A stretch of DNA of 52,243 nt from Steroidobacteraceae bacterium. Lineage in GTDB: Bacteria > Pseudomonadota > Gammaproteobacteria > Steroidobacterales > Steroidobacteraceae. The notes under the pieces are model-generated. The model was not told where the DNA came from. It did no database searches and saw only the letters and a list, made by a program, of their open reading frames with translations. The stretch is taken from contig JANWKR010000087.1 in the NCBI GenBank assembly GCA_025451275.1, positions 1 to 52,243 of the forward strand, given 5' to 3'. Positions 18,847 to 29,206 of this stretch are shown here, in pieces (position 1 is the stretch's first letter; every line of letters starts with the position of its first letter). The position numbers and the translations under genes were made by a program.

Positions 18847-19793
18847 CCCAGCCGAGATGTGCGTTCCGGACCCGGCGCGGCGTGCCCGTGGCGGTGATGG
18901 CGGCGGCGCTCATGCACGCCGCTGCCGCCGGCGCCGCGCCCGCGGCGGCCGAGCCGGCCAAGAAGCCGCTCACCACCGCGGACGTGCTGGCGGCCTCGAG
19001 CCCCGCCGACTGGCGGCCGCTCGATCCGCAGCACACCGTGTACCTGGAGCTCGCCAGCGGGCGCGTGGTGATCGAGCTCGCGCCGCAGTTTGCCCCGCAC
19101 CACGTGCAGAACGTCGAGGCGCTGTCACGCGGCCAGTACTTCGACGGCCTCGACGTGGTGCGCTCGCAGGACAACTACGTGGTGCAGTGGGCCGATCCGA
19201 CCGGCAAGCGGCCGGTGCCCGCCGGGGCGGCGCGCACCCTGGCGGCCGAGTTCGAGCGGCCGCTGCGCGGGCTCACGATCACCCGGCTGCCGGACCCCGA
19301 CACCTACGCCGGCGAAACGGGCTTCGTCGACGGCTTCCCGGTGGCGGCCGACCCGGCGCTCGGGCGCGCCTGGCTGGTGCACTGCTACGGCATGGTGGGC
19401 GCGGGCCGCGACAACGACGTCGACTCAGGCGGCGGCACCGAGCTTTACGTGGTCAACGGCCAGGCGCCGCGGCACCTCGACCGCAACGTCACCCTGCTCG
19501 GGCGCGTGGTGTCCGGCATGGAGCTCCTGTCGGTGCTGCCGCGCGGCTCGGGCCCGCTGGGGCGCTACGAGCACGCCGAGCAGTTCGTGCCGGTCAAGTC
19601 GATGCGGGTGGCGGCCGATGTGCCTGCCGCCCAGCGCACCGACCTGGAGATCCTGCGCACCGACACCCCGACCTTCCTCGCCTACGTCGAGGCGCGGCGC
19701 AGCCGCCACGAGGAATGGTTCAAGGTCCCCGCCGGGCACGTGGACGTGTGCAACGTGCCGATCCCCTCGCGGCGCGTGGCGCCGAAGCAATAA
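18843..19793 (+). CDS. Cyclophilin-type peptidyl-prolyl isomerase, exported
   Basis: A 316-residue periplasmic cyclophilin, expected to speed cis-trans isomerisation of prolyl bonds during folding of exported proteins. A signal peptide spans about residues 1-32. The cyclophilin core (about 60-240) shows [40 protein letters not shown] (with the catalytic-type Arg) and [19 protein letters not shown]. It is longer than PpiA (about 190 residues), with an insertion after QWADPTG and a C-terminal extension; this large form is familiar from Xanthomonadales-type genomes. The start overlaps the preceding gene's stop (ATGA). Confidence 0.88.
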   Translation: MTQPRCAFRTRRGVPVAVMAAALMHAAAAGAAPAAAEPAKKPLTTADVLAASSPADWRPLDPQHTVYLELASGRVVIELAPQFAPHHVQNVEALSRGQYFDGLDVVRSQDNYVVQWADPTGKRPVPAGAARTLAAEFERPLRGLTITRLPDPDTYAGETGFVDGFPVAADPALGRAWLVHCYGMVGAGRDNDVDSGGGTELYVVNGQAPRHLDRNVTLLGRVVSGMELLSVLPRGSGPLGRYEHAEQFVPVKSMRVAADVPAAQRTDLEILRTDTPTFLAYVEARRSRHEEWFKVPAGHVDVCNVPIPSRRVAPKQ

Positions 19794-19799
19794 CGGCGG

Positions 19800-20345
19800 T
19801 CAGTGGCGCTGCGGCGGCGGGCCATGCGGGCGCATGCCCCGCTCGAGCCGCCGCTGGCGTGCACTCTCCACCATCTGGCGGCGCTGCTCGGGACTGGCGC
19901 TGCGCCACTGCTGGCGCAGCAGCTCGCGCCGCTGCGGCGGCAGCTGCTGAAAGCGCCGGAAGTTCTGCCGGACCGCGGCCTGCTGGCTGGGCGGCAGCGC
20001 CTGGAAGCGCTGCCAACGGCTGCGCAGCGCGTGGCGCTGATCCGGCGGCAGCGCCTGGAAGCGCTGGAAGCGCTGGCGCGCGGCGCCGCGCTCGTTGTCC
20101 GACATGCCGAGCCAGCGCTCGCTGCCGTGCGCGAGCGCCTGCTGCCGCGCCGGCGGCAGGGTGTTCCACTGGCCGCCGAACTTCGACAGCAGCTGCTGCT
20201 GCGGTGGCGTCAGGCTCGACCACGGTACGGGCGCGGCCGGGGCGGCCATCGGGGCCGCCGGTGCGGGCGGAGGCTCCTGTGCACAGGCGCCGCCGGCGGC
20301 GGCCCCGAGCACGAGGACAATCAGCGAACGCCAGAGGTCAGTCAT
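19800..20345 (-). CDS. DUF3106 domain exported protein
   Basis: A 181-residue protein with a signal peptide (about 1-24, ending GACA-QEP) and a DUF3106 region made of repeating helices: WSSLTPPQQQLLSKF, MSDNERGAARQRFQRFQAL, PPDQRHALRSRWQRFQAL and PPSQQAAVRQNFRRFQQL. The recurring LPP-Q-R-x(3)-R-W/F-x-x-F pattern suggests a helical, CpxP-like periplasmic protein, but no activity is known. It is the last gene of the ECF sigma cassette, overlapping the poly-proline gene by 8 bp. The C-terminus is Arg/His/Pro-rich. Confidence 0.85.
   Translation of the reverse strand: MTDLWRSLIVLVLGAAAGGACAQEPPPAPAAPMAAPAAPVPWSSLTPPQQQLLSKFGGQWNTLPPARQQALAHGSERWLGMSDNERGAARQRFQRFQALPPDQRHALRSRWQRFQALPPSQQAAVRQNFRRFQQLPPQRRELLRQQWRSASPEQRRQMVESARQRRLERGMRPHGPPPQRH
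19991..20066. repeat. 22-bp direct repeat inside the DUF3106 gene
   Basis: Identical 22-bp segments lie at 19991-20012 and 20045-20066, 54 bp (18 codons) apart. They encode the repeated RFQALPP helix boundary, showing recent internal duplication of the 18-residue unit. Confidence 0.8.
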
Positions 20346-20625
20346 TGTTCTTGTCTCCGGCCGCATTCGGCGGGGGCGGCGGCCTGGGGGGCGGTGGCGG
20401 GGGTGGCGGCGGCTTGATCCCCTGCACCCCGGCGGTCGGCGGGTCGGCCTGCGACAGGTAGTCCGGATTCACTTCCGCCATGCGGTCGACACTGCCGAGG
20501 AATTCCAGGAAACCGGGATCGGGCTCCTCCGCTGGCGGCGCCTTGCGCGGCTCGTCGGCGCGCGCGGCCAGGCCGGCAAACGCCAGCACGATCAGCACCG
20601 TTCGGGCGCCGCGCGCTGTCCACAT
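20338..20625 (-). CDS. Exported poly-proline protein of the sigma-factor cassette
   Basis: A 95-residue protein of unknown function. A signal peptide covers about residues 1-23 (cleavage near ARA-DEP). The middle (PGFLEFLGSVDRMAEVNPDYLS) is acidic and helix-like, and the C-terminus holds nine prolines, an arginine and five more prolines, then NAAGDKNND. The ATG shares one base with the stop of the DUF3619 gene and its stop overlaps the DUF3106 start, so all three are tightly coupled. Translation of the proline run would need elongation factor P, a possible control point. No homologue with a known role comes to mind. Confidence 0.78.
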   Translation of the reverse strand: MWTARGARTVLIVLAFAGLAARADEPRKAPPAEEPDPGFLEFLGSVDRMAEVNPDYLSQADPPTAGVQGIKPPPPPPPPPRPPPPPNAAGDKNND

Positions 20626-21020
20626 CAGCCTTCGCTCTCGCCCGTGTCGGACTGTGCTGCCGCCCATTCATAGAACGAACCGTCCCAGCCCTCCATCAGG
20701 TCGAGCGCATCGCTGTCGGCGAGCAGGTCCATGTCCTCGACCGCGCCGGCACGCGCCACCTCGTCCGGCGGCGGCCCCCCGCTCGGGGCGTGCTGCCACA
20801 GCACCACGGCGACCAGCAGCGCCGCGGCCACGGCGCCTGCTGGCATGAGCGTCAGGCTGCGCCACCAGGGGCGGCGCGGACGCGCCGCCGCGGCGAGCGC
20901 CGCATGACGCGCCTGGTTGAGCTTCGAGCGCGTGCGAGCGTCGATGCGCGCGAGGCTTGCCTCGAGCACCGTGCGCGCGTTGCGCTCGAATTCAGTCACC
21001 GTCTCGTCCGCCGGGCTCAT
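20625..21020 (-). CDS. DUF3619-like membrane protein, candidate anti-sigma factor
   Basis: A 131-residue single-pass membrane protein. The cytoplasmic N-terminus (RNARTVLEASLARIDARTRSKL and NQARHAALA) matches the pattern I recall for DUF3619; one membrane helix follows at about residues 57-75, then an acidic periplasmic tail (EDMDLLADSDALDLMEGWDG). The ATG overlaps the sigma factor stop by ATGA. Position directly after an ECF sigma gene and the membrane topology suggest it restrains that sigma factor, which is an inference; it lacks a recognisable zinc anti-sigma HxxxCxxC motif. Confidence 0.8.
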   Translation of the reverse strand: MSPADETVTEFERNARTVLEASLARIDARTRSKLNQARHAALAAAARPRRPWWRSLTLMPAGAVAAALLVAVVLWQHAPSGGPPPDEVARAGAVEDMDLLADSDALDLMEGWDGSFYEWAAAQSDTGESEG

Positions 21021-21640
21021 AGGAGCTCTCCGAGTTGCGCGCGCAGGGCCTGCACTGCGCGAAAGTAATGTGTCTTGACGCTGCCTTCCGAGCAACCCAT
21101 GGCGCTGGCCGTCTGCGCCACGTCCAGTCCCTCGAGCGTCCGCAGCATGAACGCCTGCTGCTGGCGGCGCGGCAGCTCCGTGAGCGCCTTCTCCAGAGCA
21201 CCGATCGCCTCGTTCAGCTCGAGCCGCTTCAACGGCTGCGGCTCCGGGCTCGGGGCCTGTGCGATCGGGTCCGCCTCGTCGTCGTCATCCTCGCCGCGGT
21301 ACGGCAGCCAGGCGATCACCCGCCCGCGCACCGTACGGCGTCGCTGCATGTCACGGATGCGGTTCTCGAGGATGCGATAGAAGAGCGGCTTCCACTCCTC
21401 CGCCGGGCGGTGGGCGTAGGCGCGGGCGAGCTGCAGCATCGCATCCTGGACCGCATCCAGTGCGTCGTCCTCGTGCCGCAGCGCCGCCTGCGCGATCTTG
21501 AAAGCCTTCAGCTCGACGCCGGCCAGGAACTGGTTCAGCGCGCGTGAGGCCGTTTTGTCTTCGGGATCCGTCAGGTCTACGTCGCCGTGTAATGCGGCCG
21601 GCATGCTATAAGGCGACGCGAGCGTAGCAAACTCGGACAT
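21017..21640 (-). CDS. ECF-type RNA polymerase sigma factor
   Basis: A 207-residue extracytoplasmic-function sigma factor directing RNA polymerase to an unknown regulon. Region 2 is visible as ALDAVQDAMLQLARAY with EEWKPLFYRILENRIRDMQR, and region 4 as LTELPRRQQQAFMLRTLEG followed by the helix-turn-helix VAQTASAMGCSEGSVKTHY. A 30-residue acidic linker separates them. The start is uncertain: ATG 21640 or ATG 21604, since a TTATAC-like -10 lies only a few bases before 21640. The gene heads a coupled cassette of DUF3619, poly-proline and DUF3106 genes, an order familiar from betaproteobacterial and some gammaproteobacterial genomes. Confidence 0.9.
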   Translation of the reverse strand: MSEFATLASPYSMPAALHGDVDLTDPEDKTASRALNQFLAGVELKAFKIAQAALRHEDDALDAVQDAMLQLARAYAHRPAEEWKPLFYRILENRIRDMQRRRTVRGRVIAWLPYRGEDDDDEADPIAQAPSPEPQPLKRLELNEAIGALEKALTELPRRQQQAFMLRTLEGLDVAQTASAMGCSEGSVKTHYFRAVQALRAQLGELL

Positions 21641-21724
21641 GGCCTGTATAACGCGCGCCCGCCCGCCGGGGTTGACGGCTCGCGTGCGTCGCAAGTCACT
21701 GATTTGGCGTAATTCCTAAGACCC

Positions 21725-23917
<2,193 letters not shown>

Positions 23918-24640
23918 CTACTCGGCGAAGGGCGCCGCGGCGATCTCGCGCTCGACCGCGTCCGCCGGCGGCGCCGCCGTGCCGTGGGCGCGGCACAATC
24001 CCTCGAGCCAGGTGTGCTCCTGCACGCCCGGCTTGCGCTGGCAGTGCGCCACCAGCAGCTCGGTGAAGCGCCGCTTGAAACCGAGCCGCGGAAATGCGCC
24101 CACCACCTCGTCGCTCTGGCGCGCATCCAGCTCCGCCTGCGGCGCTCCGTCCACGTCGGCGGCGGCGCCGAGCGCCACCAGCATGGCCTCGCTTCCCGCC
24201 CGCTCGGTGAGCGTCCAGGCGCCGTCGTGCAGCCGCACCGCGTACCAGACACGCCCCGCCTGCGCCGCCGTGCCGCCCGCGCCGCGCATCCAGCGCTCGG
24301 CGGCCTGCGCCCCGTCCTGTTCGAAAGACCCCGCGGCGCTGGCAAAGCGCGGCAGCAGGCCGAGGTCGTGGAGCGCTGCCGCGATGAAGGCGTCCTCGCT
24401 GTGCCAGCTGCGCCGGCGCTGCGCCAGGCGCAGCGCGCCGAACACGTAGGTGCGCAGGCAGTGATTGAAGAGAAAGTCCGGACAGGCGGCACGCGCGAAT
24501 GCCGCGGCGCGCAGCGCCCGCGGCGAGCGCGGCAGGCGCACCCCGGCGACCTCGACGGGGAGCGCAGCGAGCGGCGCCAGCGCCGGCTGCGCCAGCAGCG
24601 CCAGCGCGGCGGCCCAGCGCAGGAGCTCACGTCGCTGCAT
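23918..24640 (-). CDS. Exported HD-domain protein (cyanamide hydratase-like)
   Basis: A 240-residue protein with an N-terminal signal whose twin arginines (QRRELLRWAAALALLA) suggest possible Tat export. The HD fold is indicated by FLFNHCLRTYVFG (first His) and AFIAAALHDLGLL (His-Asp), the same spacing as in cyanamide-hydratase-type HD proteins, and by VWYAVRLHDG later. The reaction is unknown; related proteins act on small nitrogen compounds or are uncharacterised. The stop directly abuts the convergent priA stop (23917/23918). An exported HD protein is unusual, so the signal deserves a check. Confidence 0.75.
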   Translation of the reverse strand: MQRRELLRWAAALALLAQPALAPLAALPVEVAGVRLPRSPRALRAAAFARAACPDFLFNHCLRTYVFGALRLAQRRRSWHSEDAFIAAALHDLGLLPRFASAAGSFEQDGAQAAERWMRGAGGTAAQAGRVWYAVRLHDGAWTLTERAGSEAMLVALGAAADVDGAPQAELDARQSDEVVGAFPRLGFKRRFTELLVAHCQRKPGVQEHTWLEGLCRAHGTAAPPADAVEREIAAAPFAE

Positions 24641-24744
24641 GGCGCGAGTCTAGGCCCGCAGCCGGCGCGGCCGGGAGGCAGAAACGGCCAATCGGCGATG
24701 GCTTCGGGTAAACTGCCGCGCCTCAAGACCTAAGCGGATCCGCC

Positions 24745-26502
24745 TTGAAGCAGGAACTCGAGCAGCTGCTGCTGGCCGCGCTCGGCAAGCTCGCCGGCGG
24801 GGTCGTGCCGGACATGCCCGCCGCCGCGGCGGTGACACTCGAGCGCACCCGCGACGCACAGCACGGCGACTTTGCCACCAACGTCGCGCTGCGCCTGGCG
24901 AAGAGCGCGCGGCGCAACCCGCGCGAGCTGGCGGCCGCCATCGTCGCCGCCCTGCCGCCGAGCGAGCTCGTGGCGCGCGCCGAAGTGGCCGGCGCCGGCT
25001 TCATCAACTTCCACCTGAGCCCGGCCGCCTACGCGCGCGAGTTGGCCGCGATCCACGCGCGCGGCGCCGCCTACGGCACCAGTGGCCTCGGCGCCGGCGA
25101 GCGCGTGCTGCTGGAGTTCGTGTCCGCCAACCCGACCGGGCCGCTGCACGTCGGCCACGGCCGCCAGGCCGCCTTCGGTGCGACCCTCGCCAACATCCTG
25201 GCCGCCTGCGGCTATGCGGTCGAGCGCGAGTACTACATCAACGACGCCGGGCGGCAGATGGACATCCTCGCCGTCAGCACCTGGGTGCGCTACCTCGAGA
25301 GTCTGGGCGAGCAGCTGCCGTTTCCGCAGAACGGCTACCGCGGCGACTACGTGCGGCCGCTGGCCGAGCAGCTGCGCGCCGCGGCCGGCAGCGCGCTGCA
25401 GCGGCCGGCCGCGCAGGTGCGCGCCGGACTGCCCGCGGATGCGCCGGCCGGCGACAAGGAGGCCTACATCGACGCGCTGATCGCGCGCGCCCGCGAGCTG
25501 CTCGGCACCGACGGCTTCCGCACCGTGCTCGAGCTGTCGCTGGACGCCATGCTCGGCGACATCCGCGAGGACCTGGCCGAGTTCGGCGTGAACTTCGAGC
25601 ACTGGACCTCGGAGCGCGCCTTCGCCGAGAGCGGCGCCATCGATCACGCGCTCGCGGTGCTCGAGAGCGCGGGGCGCCTGTTCCGCCAGGACGGTGCGCT
25701 GTGGTTCCGCGCCACGGAGTTCGGCGACGAGAAGGATCGCGTGGTGGTGCGCGAGAACGGCCAGAAGACCTACTTCGCCTCCGACATCGCCTACCACCTG
25801 GCCAAGCGCGAACGCGGCTTCGCGCGCCTCATCGACGTGCTCGGCGCCGACCATCACGGCTACGTGGCGCGGGTGCGCGCCGGGCTCATGGCCATGGGGC
25901 AGCCGGGCGAGTGCCTGGAGGCGACCCTGATCCAGTTCGTGAACCTGTTTCGCGGTGCCGAGAAGATTCCCATGGGCAAGCGCGAGGCGCAGTTCGTGAC
26001 GCTGCGGCAGCTGCGCACCGAGGTCGGCAACGATGCCTGCCGCTTCTTCTACCTGATGCGCAGTCACGACCAGCCGCTCGACTTCGATCTCGAGCTCGCC
26101 AAGTCGCGCAGCAACGAGAACCCGGTGTACTACATCCAGTACGCGCACGCGCGGGTCGCCAGCGTGCAGAAGCAGCTCGGCGCGCGCGGCCTGGCGTTCG
26201 ATCGCGCCGCGGGCCTGGCCGCCTGCGCGCGCCTCGACGGGCCGCACGAGCAGGCGCTGCTCAACTCGGTGAGCCGCTATGCCGAGGTGCTGGAGCAGGC
26301 GGCCGTCAACCGCGCCCCGCACGCGCTGGTGCACTACCTGCGCGAGCTCGCCAACTTCTTCCACACCTACTACAACGCCGAGACCTTCATCGTCGACGAC
26401 GCCGCGCTGCGCAGCGCGCGCCTCGCGCTGGTGCTCGGCGTGCAGCAGGTGCTGCGCAACGGCCTGGCGCTGCTCGGGGTGTCCGCCCCGGAGAGCATGT
26501 GA
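24745..26502 (+). CDS. argS: Arginyl-tRNA synthetase
   Basis: A 585-residue class I aminoacyl-tRNA synthetase that charges tRNA-Arg. The N-terminal tRNA D-loop domain is followed by the HIGH-type motif FVSANPTGPLHVGHGRQAA (near residue 130), the catalytic core with YINDAGRQMD and GADHHGYVARV, a non-canonical KMSKS region (KIPMGKREAQFVTL, normal for many ArgS), and the DALR anticodon-binding domain ending in the last 110 residues. The start is TTG (KQELEQLLLAALG follows as in homologues). TAAACT at 24703 could be a -10 box. The stop overlaps the GTG of the SPOR gene. Confidence 0.96.
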   Translation: MKQELEQLLLAALGKLAGGVVPDMPAAAAVTLERTRDAQHGDFATNVALRLAKSARRNPRELAAAIVAALPPSELVARAEVAGAGFINFHLSPAAYARELAAIHARGAAYGTSGLGAGERVLLEFVSANPTGPLHVGHGRQAAFGATLANILAACGYAVEREYYINDAGRQMDILAVSTWVRYLESLGEQLPFPQNGYRGDYVRPLAEQLRAAAGSALQRPAAQVRAGLPADAPAGDKEAYIDALIARARELLGTDGFRTVLELSLDAMLGDIREDLAEFGVNFEHWTSERAFAESGAIDHALAVLESAGRLFRQDGALWFRATEFGDEKDRVVVRENGQKTYFASDIAYHLAKRERGFARLIDVLGADHHGYVARVRAGLMAMGQPGECLEATLIQFVNLFRGAEKIPMGKREAQFVTLRQLRTEVGNDACRFFYLMRSHDQPLDFDLELAKSRSNENPVYYIQYAHARVASVQKQLGARGLAFDRAAGLAACARLDGPHEQALLNSVSRYAEVLEQAAVNRAPHALVHYLRELANFFHTYYNAETFIVDDAALRSARLALVLGVQQVLRNGLALLGVSAPESM

Positions 26503-27077
26503 AGCCGGGCAAGCTCAGCGCGCGCGACTACAAGTCGTCACAGCGCCGCTCGCTCGACGTGCGGCGCTACCGCGAGTTCGGCTCCGGCGCGCTGGCGGGC
26601 GTGGTGCTGGCGAGCGTCGCGTTCGTCTACCTGGGCGGCAAGATGCACCGCGGCGCGGAGGCGGCCGATGCGCCGCGTCCCGAGCCGCGCCGCGCCGCGC
26701 CGGCCGACACCGAGGCGACCGCCGGCAAGCCGGCCGAGAAGTACGACTTCTACGAGATGCTGCCCAACTTCGAGGTGGTGGTGCCGGAGAAGGACAAGGA
26801 CGTGAAGCGCGACCTGCCGGCCGCCGCCCGGATCGAGCGCCCGGGCGTGTACGTGCTGCAGGCCGGCTCGGACCGCAACGAGTCGGACGCCGAGCGCGTG
26901 CGCAAGCAGCTGGCGCTGCAGGGAGTCGATGCCAAGGTGCAGCGCGTGGCGGTGGACGCCGACGTCTGGCACCGCGTGCGCATCGGCCCGATCAGCAGTC
27001 TCGACGAGCTCAACAAGGTACGCAGGCAGCTGCAGGCGGCCGACGTCGACGCGCTGGTGATCCGCGTCGGCGACTGA
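26499..27077 (+). CDS. SPOR domain membrane protein (FtsN-like)
   Basis: A 192-residue single-pass inner-membrane protein: basic cytoplasmic N-terminus, one helix (about residues 28-45, SGALAGVVLASVAFVYLG), a charged periplasmic linker, and a C-terminal SPOR domain (about 112-192, GVYVLQAGSDRNESDAERVR to VDALVIRVGD) that binds denuded peptidoglycan at the division septum. This architecture and the position just after argS match FtsN-type genes in many gammaproteobacteria. The GTG at 26499 overlaps the argS stop (GTGA), with GGAG 7 nt upstream inside argS. Confidence 0.9.
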   Translation: MKPGKLSARDYKSSQRRSLDVRRYREFGSGALAGVVLASVAFVYLGGKMHRGAEAADAPRPEPRRAAPADTEATAGKPAEKYDFYEMLPNFEVVVPEKDKDVKRDLPAAARIERPGVYVLQAGSDRNESDAERVRKQLALQGVDAKVQRVAVDADVWHRVRIGPISSLDELNKVRRQLQAADVDALVIRVGD

Positions 27078-27095
27078 GGTGCGCCGCGGCGCGCG

Positions 27096-28160
27096 TCAGC
27101 GCTGCGCCTCGAACCAGGCGGCGATGCGCTGCGCGATTGCGTCCTCGAACGGCCCCTGCTTGCCGGCGAAGGCCGCCTCGAGCGAGGCGTAGTGCTCGAG
27201 GGTGTGCCCGGTCAGCGGCAGCTCCGCGAACTGCGCCGCGCCCGGGGCGTTGGCGTTGACCAGCGCCGCCATGGTCTCGAGGTCGGCGCGACTCATGATC
27301 CAGTCGAACTCGCCGTGCAGCACCAGCAGCGGCGCGTGCACCTGCGACCAGGCGCGCATCAGATCCAGCTCCTGCAGCTGCTGGTAGTAGCGCACCGGCC
27401 GGCCGTACTGCTGGCCGGCATCGCCCTCCCAGAGCCGCTGCAGCCGCGGCTGCCGCGCGAAGATCCCGCGCGGCGTCTCTTGCTGCAGCAGATAGCCGGC
27501 GTAGAGCTGCGCGACGTCCTTCATCTGCGCATCGAGCTCGGCGGCGGGCACGCCGGCGAGCGCGAGGCGCCGGCGCTCGATCTCGAGCATGTGCTCGAAC
27601 CAGGTCTTGATCCAGCCGCCCACCACCACGTAGCCGCGCACCGGGGCCGCCTCGGCCACCAGCGGCGCAAAGCCGCCGCCGTTGCTGAGCCCGAACACGA
27701 ACACGCGCGTGGTGTCGACGAACGGATAGCTGCCGAGGGAGCGGAACGCCTGCCGGTAGGCGGCGAGCTCGGCGGTGAAGTCGCTGGCGCCGCAGTCACC
27801 CTCGGAGTCCCCGACCCCCGCCTTCTCAAGGCGCACGGTGGCGAACCCGGGCAGCTGCGCCAGCGCCCGGAACACCCGTTGCGCCGCGCCCGTGGTCCCC
27901 GCCGGCGCCTCCACCGTGTCGCAGCTCAGCCAGCCGGCGACGAAGATCACTGCGACCTTGCCGTCGAGGTGCTGCGGCCGCGTCACGATCAGGCGCAGCC
28001 GCTCGCCGGCCGCGTTGCGCAGCGTGTCGTACTGCACCACGACGCCCGGGTAGGACTCGTTCGCCGCCGCCTTGCGCGGCAGCGCATCAGGCGCCGCACC
28101 GGCGCCGGTCGCCAACACCAGCAGCAGGCCGCCGCCGGCCGCGCGCCACGCTCTTTTCAT
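27096..28160 (-). CDS. Exported alpha/beta hydrolase
   Basis: A 354-residue secreted hydrolase with a signal peptide (about 1-22, cleavage near GAGA-APD). The serine nucleophile is in FGLSNGGG, an acidic residue in LHGEFDWIMSRADLE, and the histidine in LTGHTLEHYASL, giving a complete triad; AVIFVAGWLSCDTVEAPAG looks like the oxyanion region. The closest general pattern is the esterase/peptidase-like alpha/beta hydrolases; substrate unknown. GGGGAG precedes the ATG. A MerR-type promoter (28189-28219) lies directly upstream and is divergent to the MerR regulator gene, so expression is probably induced by that regulator's ligand. Confidence 0.88.
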   Translation of the reverse strand: MKRAWRAAGGGLLLVLATGAGAAPDALPRKAAANESYPGVVVQYDTLRNAAGERLRLIVTRPQHLDGKVAVIFVAGWLSCDTVEAPAGTTGAAQRVFRALAQLPGFATVRLEKAGVGDSEGDCGASDFTAELAAYRQAFRSLGSYPFVDTTRVFVFGLSNGGGFAPLVAEAAPVRGYVVVGGWIKTWFEHMLEIERRRLALAGVPAAELDAQMKDVAQLYAGYLLQQETPRGIFARQPRLQRLWEGDAGQQYGRPVRYYQQLQELDLMRAWSQVHAPLLVLHGEFDWIMSRADLETMAALVNANAPGAAQFAELPLTGHTLEHYASLEAAFAGKQGPFEDAIAQRIAAWFEAQR

Positions 28161-28188
28161 CGGCTCTCCCCTTCCGCACGGATGGCCC

Positions 28189-28219
28189 ATGCTGCACTCT
28201 CCCGTTAGGGGAGACTCAA
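28189..28219 (-). promoter_or_regulatory. MerR-type promoter/operator of the hydrolase gene
   Basis: A perfect inverted repeat TCTCCC-GTTAG-GGGAGA (28198-28214) sits between a leftward -35 TTGAGT (28219-28214) and a weak -10 CAGCAT (28194-28189), spaced 19 bp. The overlong spacer filled by a CTCCC...GGGAG palindrome is the hallmark of MerR-family activated promoters. Confidence 0.75.
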
Positions 28220-28244
28220 GGACTGCGGGCATGCCCGGAACACG

Positions 28245-29084
28245 ATGCTGAAGATCGGCGACTTCTCGCGCCTCGCGCGCGTGTCGGTCAAGACCCTGCG
28301 CTTCTACGACCAGGCGGGCCTGTTCCGGCCGGCGTGGGTGGAGCCGCGCAGCGGCTACCGCTTCTACCGCGCGCAGCAGCTGCGCGAGCTCAAGCGCATC
28401 CGCCTGCTGCGCGAGCTCGGCTGCTCGGTCGAGGAGACCGCGCAGCTGGTACGGCTGGACGCCGCCGGTGCCGCCTGCGCGCAGCAGCTCACGCAGCTGC
28501 GCCGCCGGCTGATGACGCGACTGGCGCGCGAGGAGGAGCGGCTGCGCCGCCTGGATGAGCTGCTGCACGGGCAGACCCCGCCCGTCACGGGCAGCGCGGT
28601 GCGCGAGCACGCGCTCGGGCCGGTGAGCGCACTGACGCTGCGCGACCGCGTGCCGTCGGTGGAGCGCGCGGTGCAACGCATGTTCGAGAGCACCGAGCGG
28701 CGTATCGCGCGCCACGCCTGCCGCGCGCCGGCGAGCCCGTTCCTGCTGTTCCACGACATGGAGTACCGCGAGCGCGAGGTGGACGTGGAGGTGTGCGTGC
28801 CAATCGTGCCGGAGGCGCTCGGCGCCTGCGGCGGGCGCGTGGTGCCCGGTGCGCCGCGCGCGGCGTGCCTGCGCTTCGCCGGCAGCTACGCGCAGGCGCC
28901 GCGGCTGTATGAGCACATGCTCGCCTGGATGGACGCCACCGGCACGCGTATCGCAGGTCCGGTGCGTGAGACCTACCTGCGCTTCGGCGCCGAGCAGCGT
29001 GGCTACACGCTGCCGCCGCTGCTGTTGGCCGACAGCGTCGCAGAGTACGAGACCGAGCTGCAGATTCCGGTGCAGCAGTTGTAA
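28245..29084 (+). CDS. MerR family regulator with GyrI-like effector domain
   Basis: A 279-residue regulator. The N-terminal MerR winged helix (residues 2-70) reads KIGDFSRLARVSVKTLRFYD with the wing GYRFYR; a coiled coil follows (about 80-110), then a GyrI-like/BmrR-type small-molecule-binding domain (about 120-279), lacking metal-binding cysteines of the MerR/CueR type. Effectors of this class are usually lipophilic or cationic organic compounds. It lies 84 bp from and divergent to the exported hydrolase, with a MerR-type operator between, so the hydrolase is the likely target. Confidence 0.9.
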   Translation: MLKIGDFSRLARVSVKTLRFYDQAGLFRPAWVEPRSGYRFYRAQQLRELKRIRLLRELGCSVEETAQLVRLDAAGAACAQQLTQLRRRLMTRLAREEERLRRLDELLHGQTPPVTGSAVREHALGPVSALTLRDRVPSVERAVQRMFESTERRIARHACRAPASPFLLFHDMEYREREVDVEVCVPIVPEALGACGGRVVPGAPRAACLRFAGSYAQAPRLYEHMLAWMDATGTRIAGPVRETYLRFGAEQRGYTLPPLLLADSVAEYETELQIPVQQL

Positions 29085-29206
29085 CAGATTGCGACGCCGC
29101 GCTGCGGATGCCGCGGTGGCTGGCGCCGGCCCGCCGATGCCACAATGCGCTTCGCAACAAGATCTGCCCGGCCGGCACCGGCCACGAAGGGTGAGGCGCA
29201 TGAGAA

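Noticed and set aside
25960..26010. Absent canonical KMSKS in ArgS
   Set aside because: Many bacterial arginyl-tRNA synthetases lack this motif; the surrounding sequence is conserved.
29172..29186. Palindrome GGCCGG-CA-CCGGCC before the DUF2059 gene, considered as a terminator for the MerR gene
   Set aside because: The arms are short and self-complementary in very GC-rich DNA with no T-run, so chance occurrence is likely.
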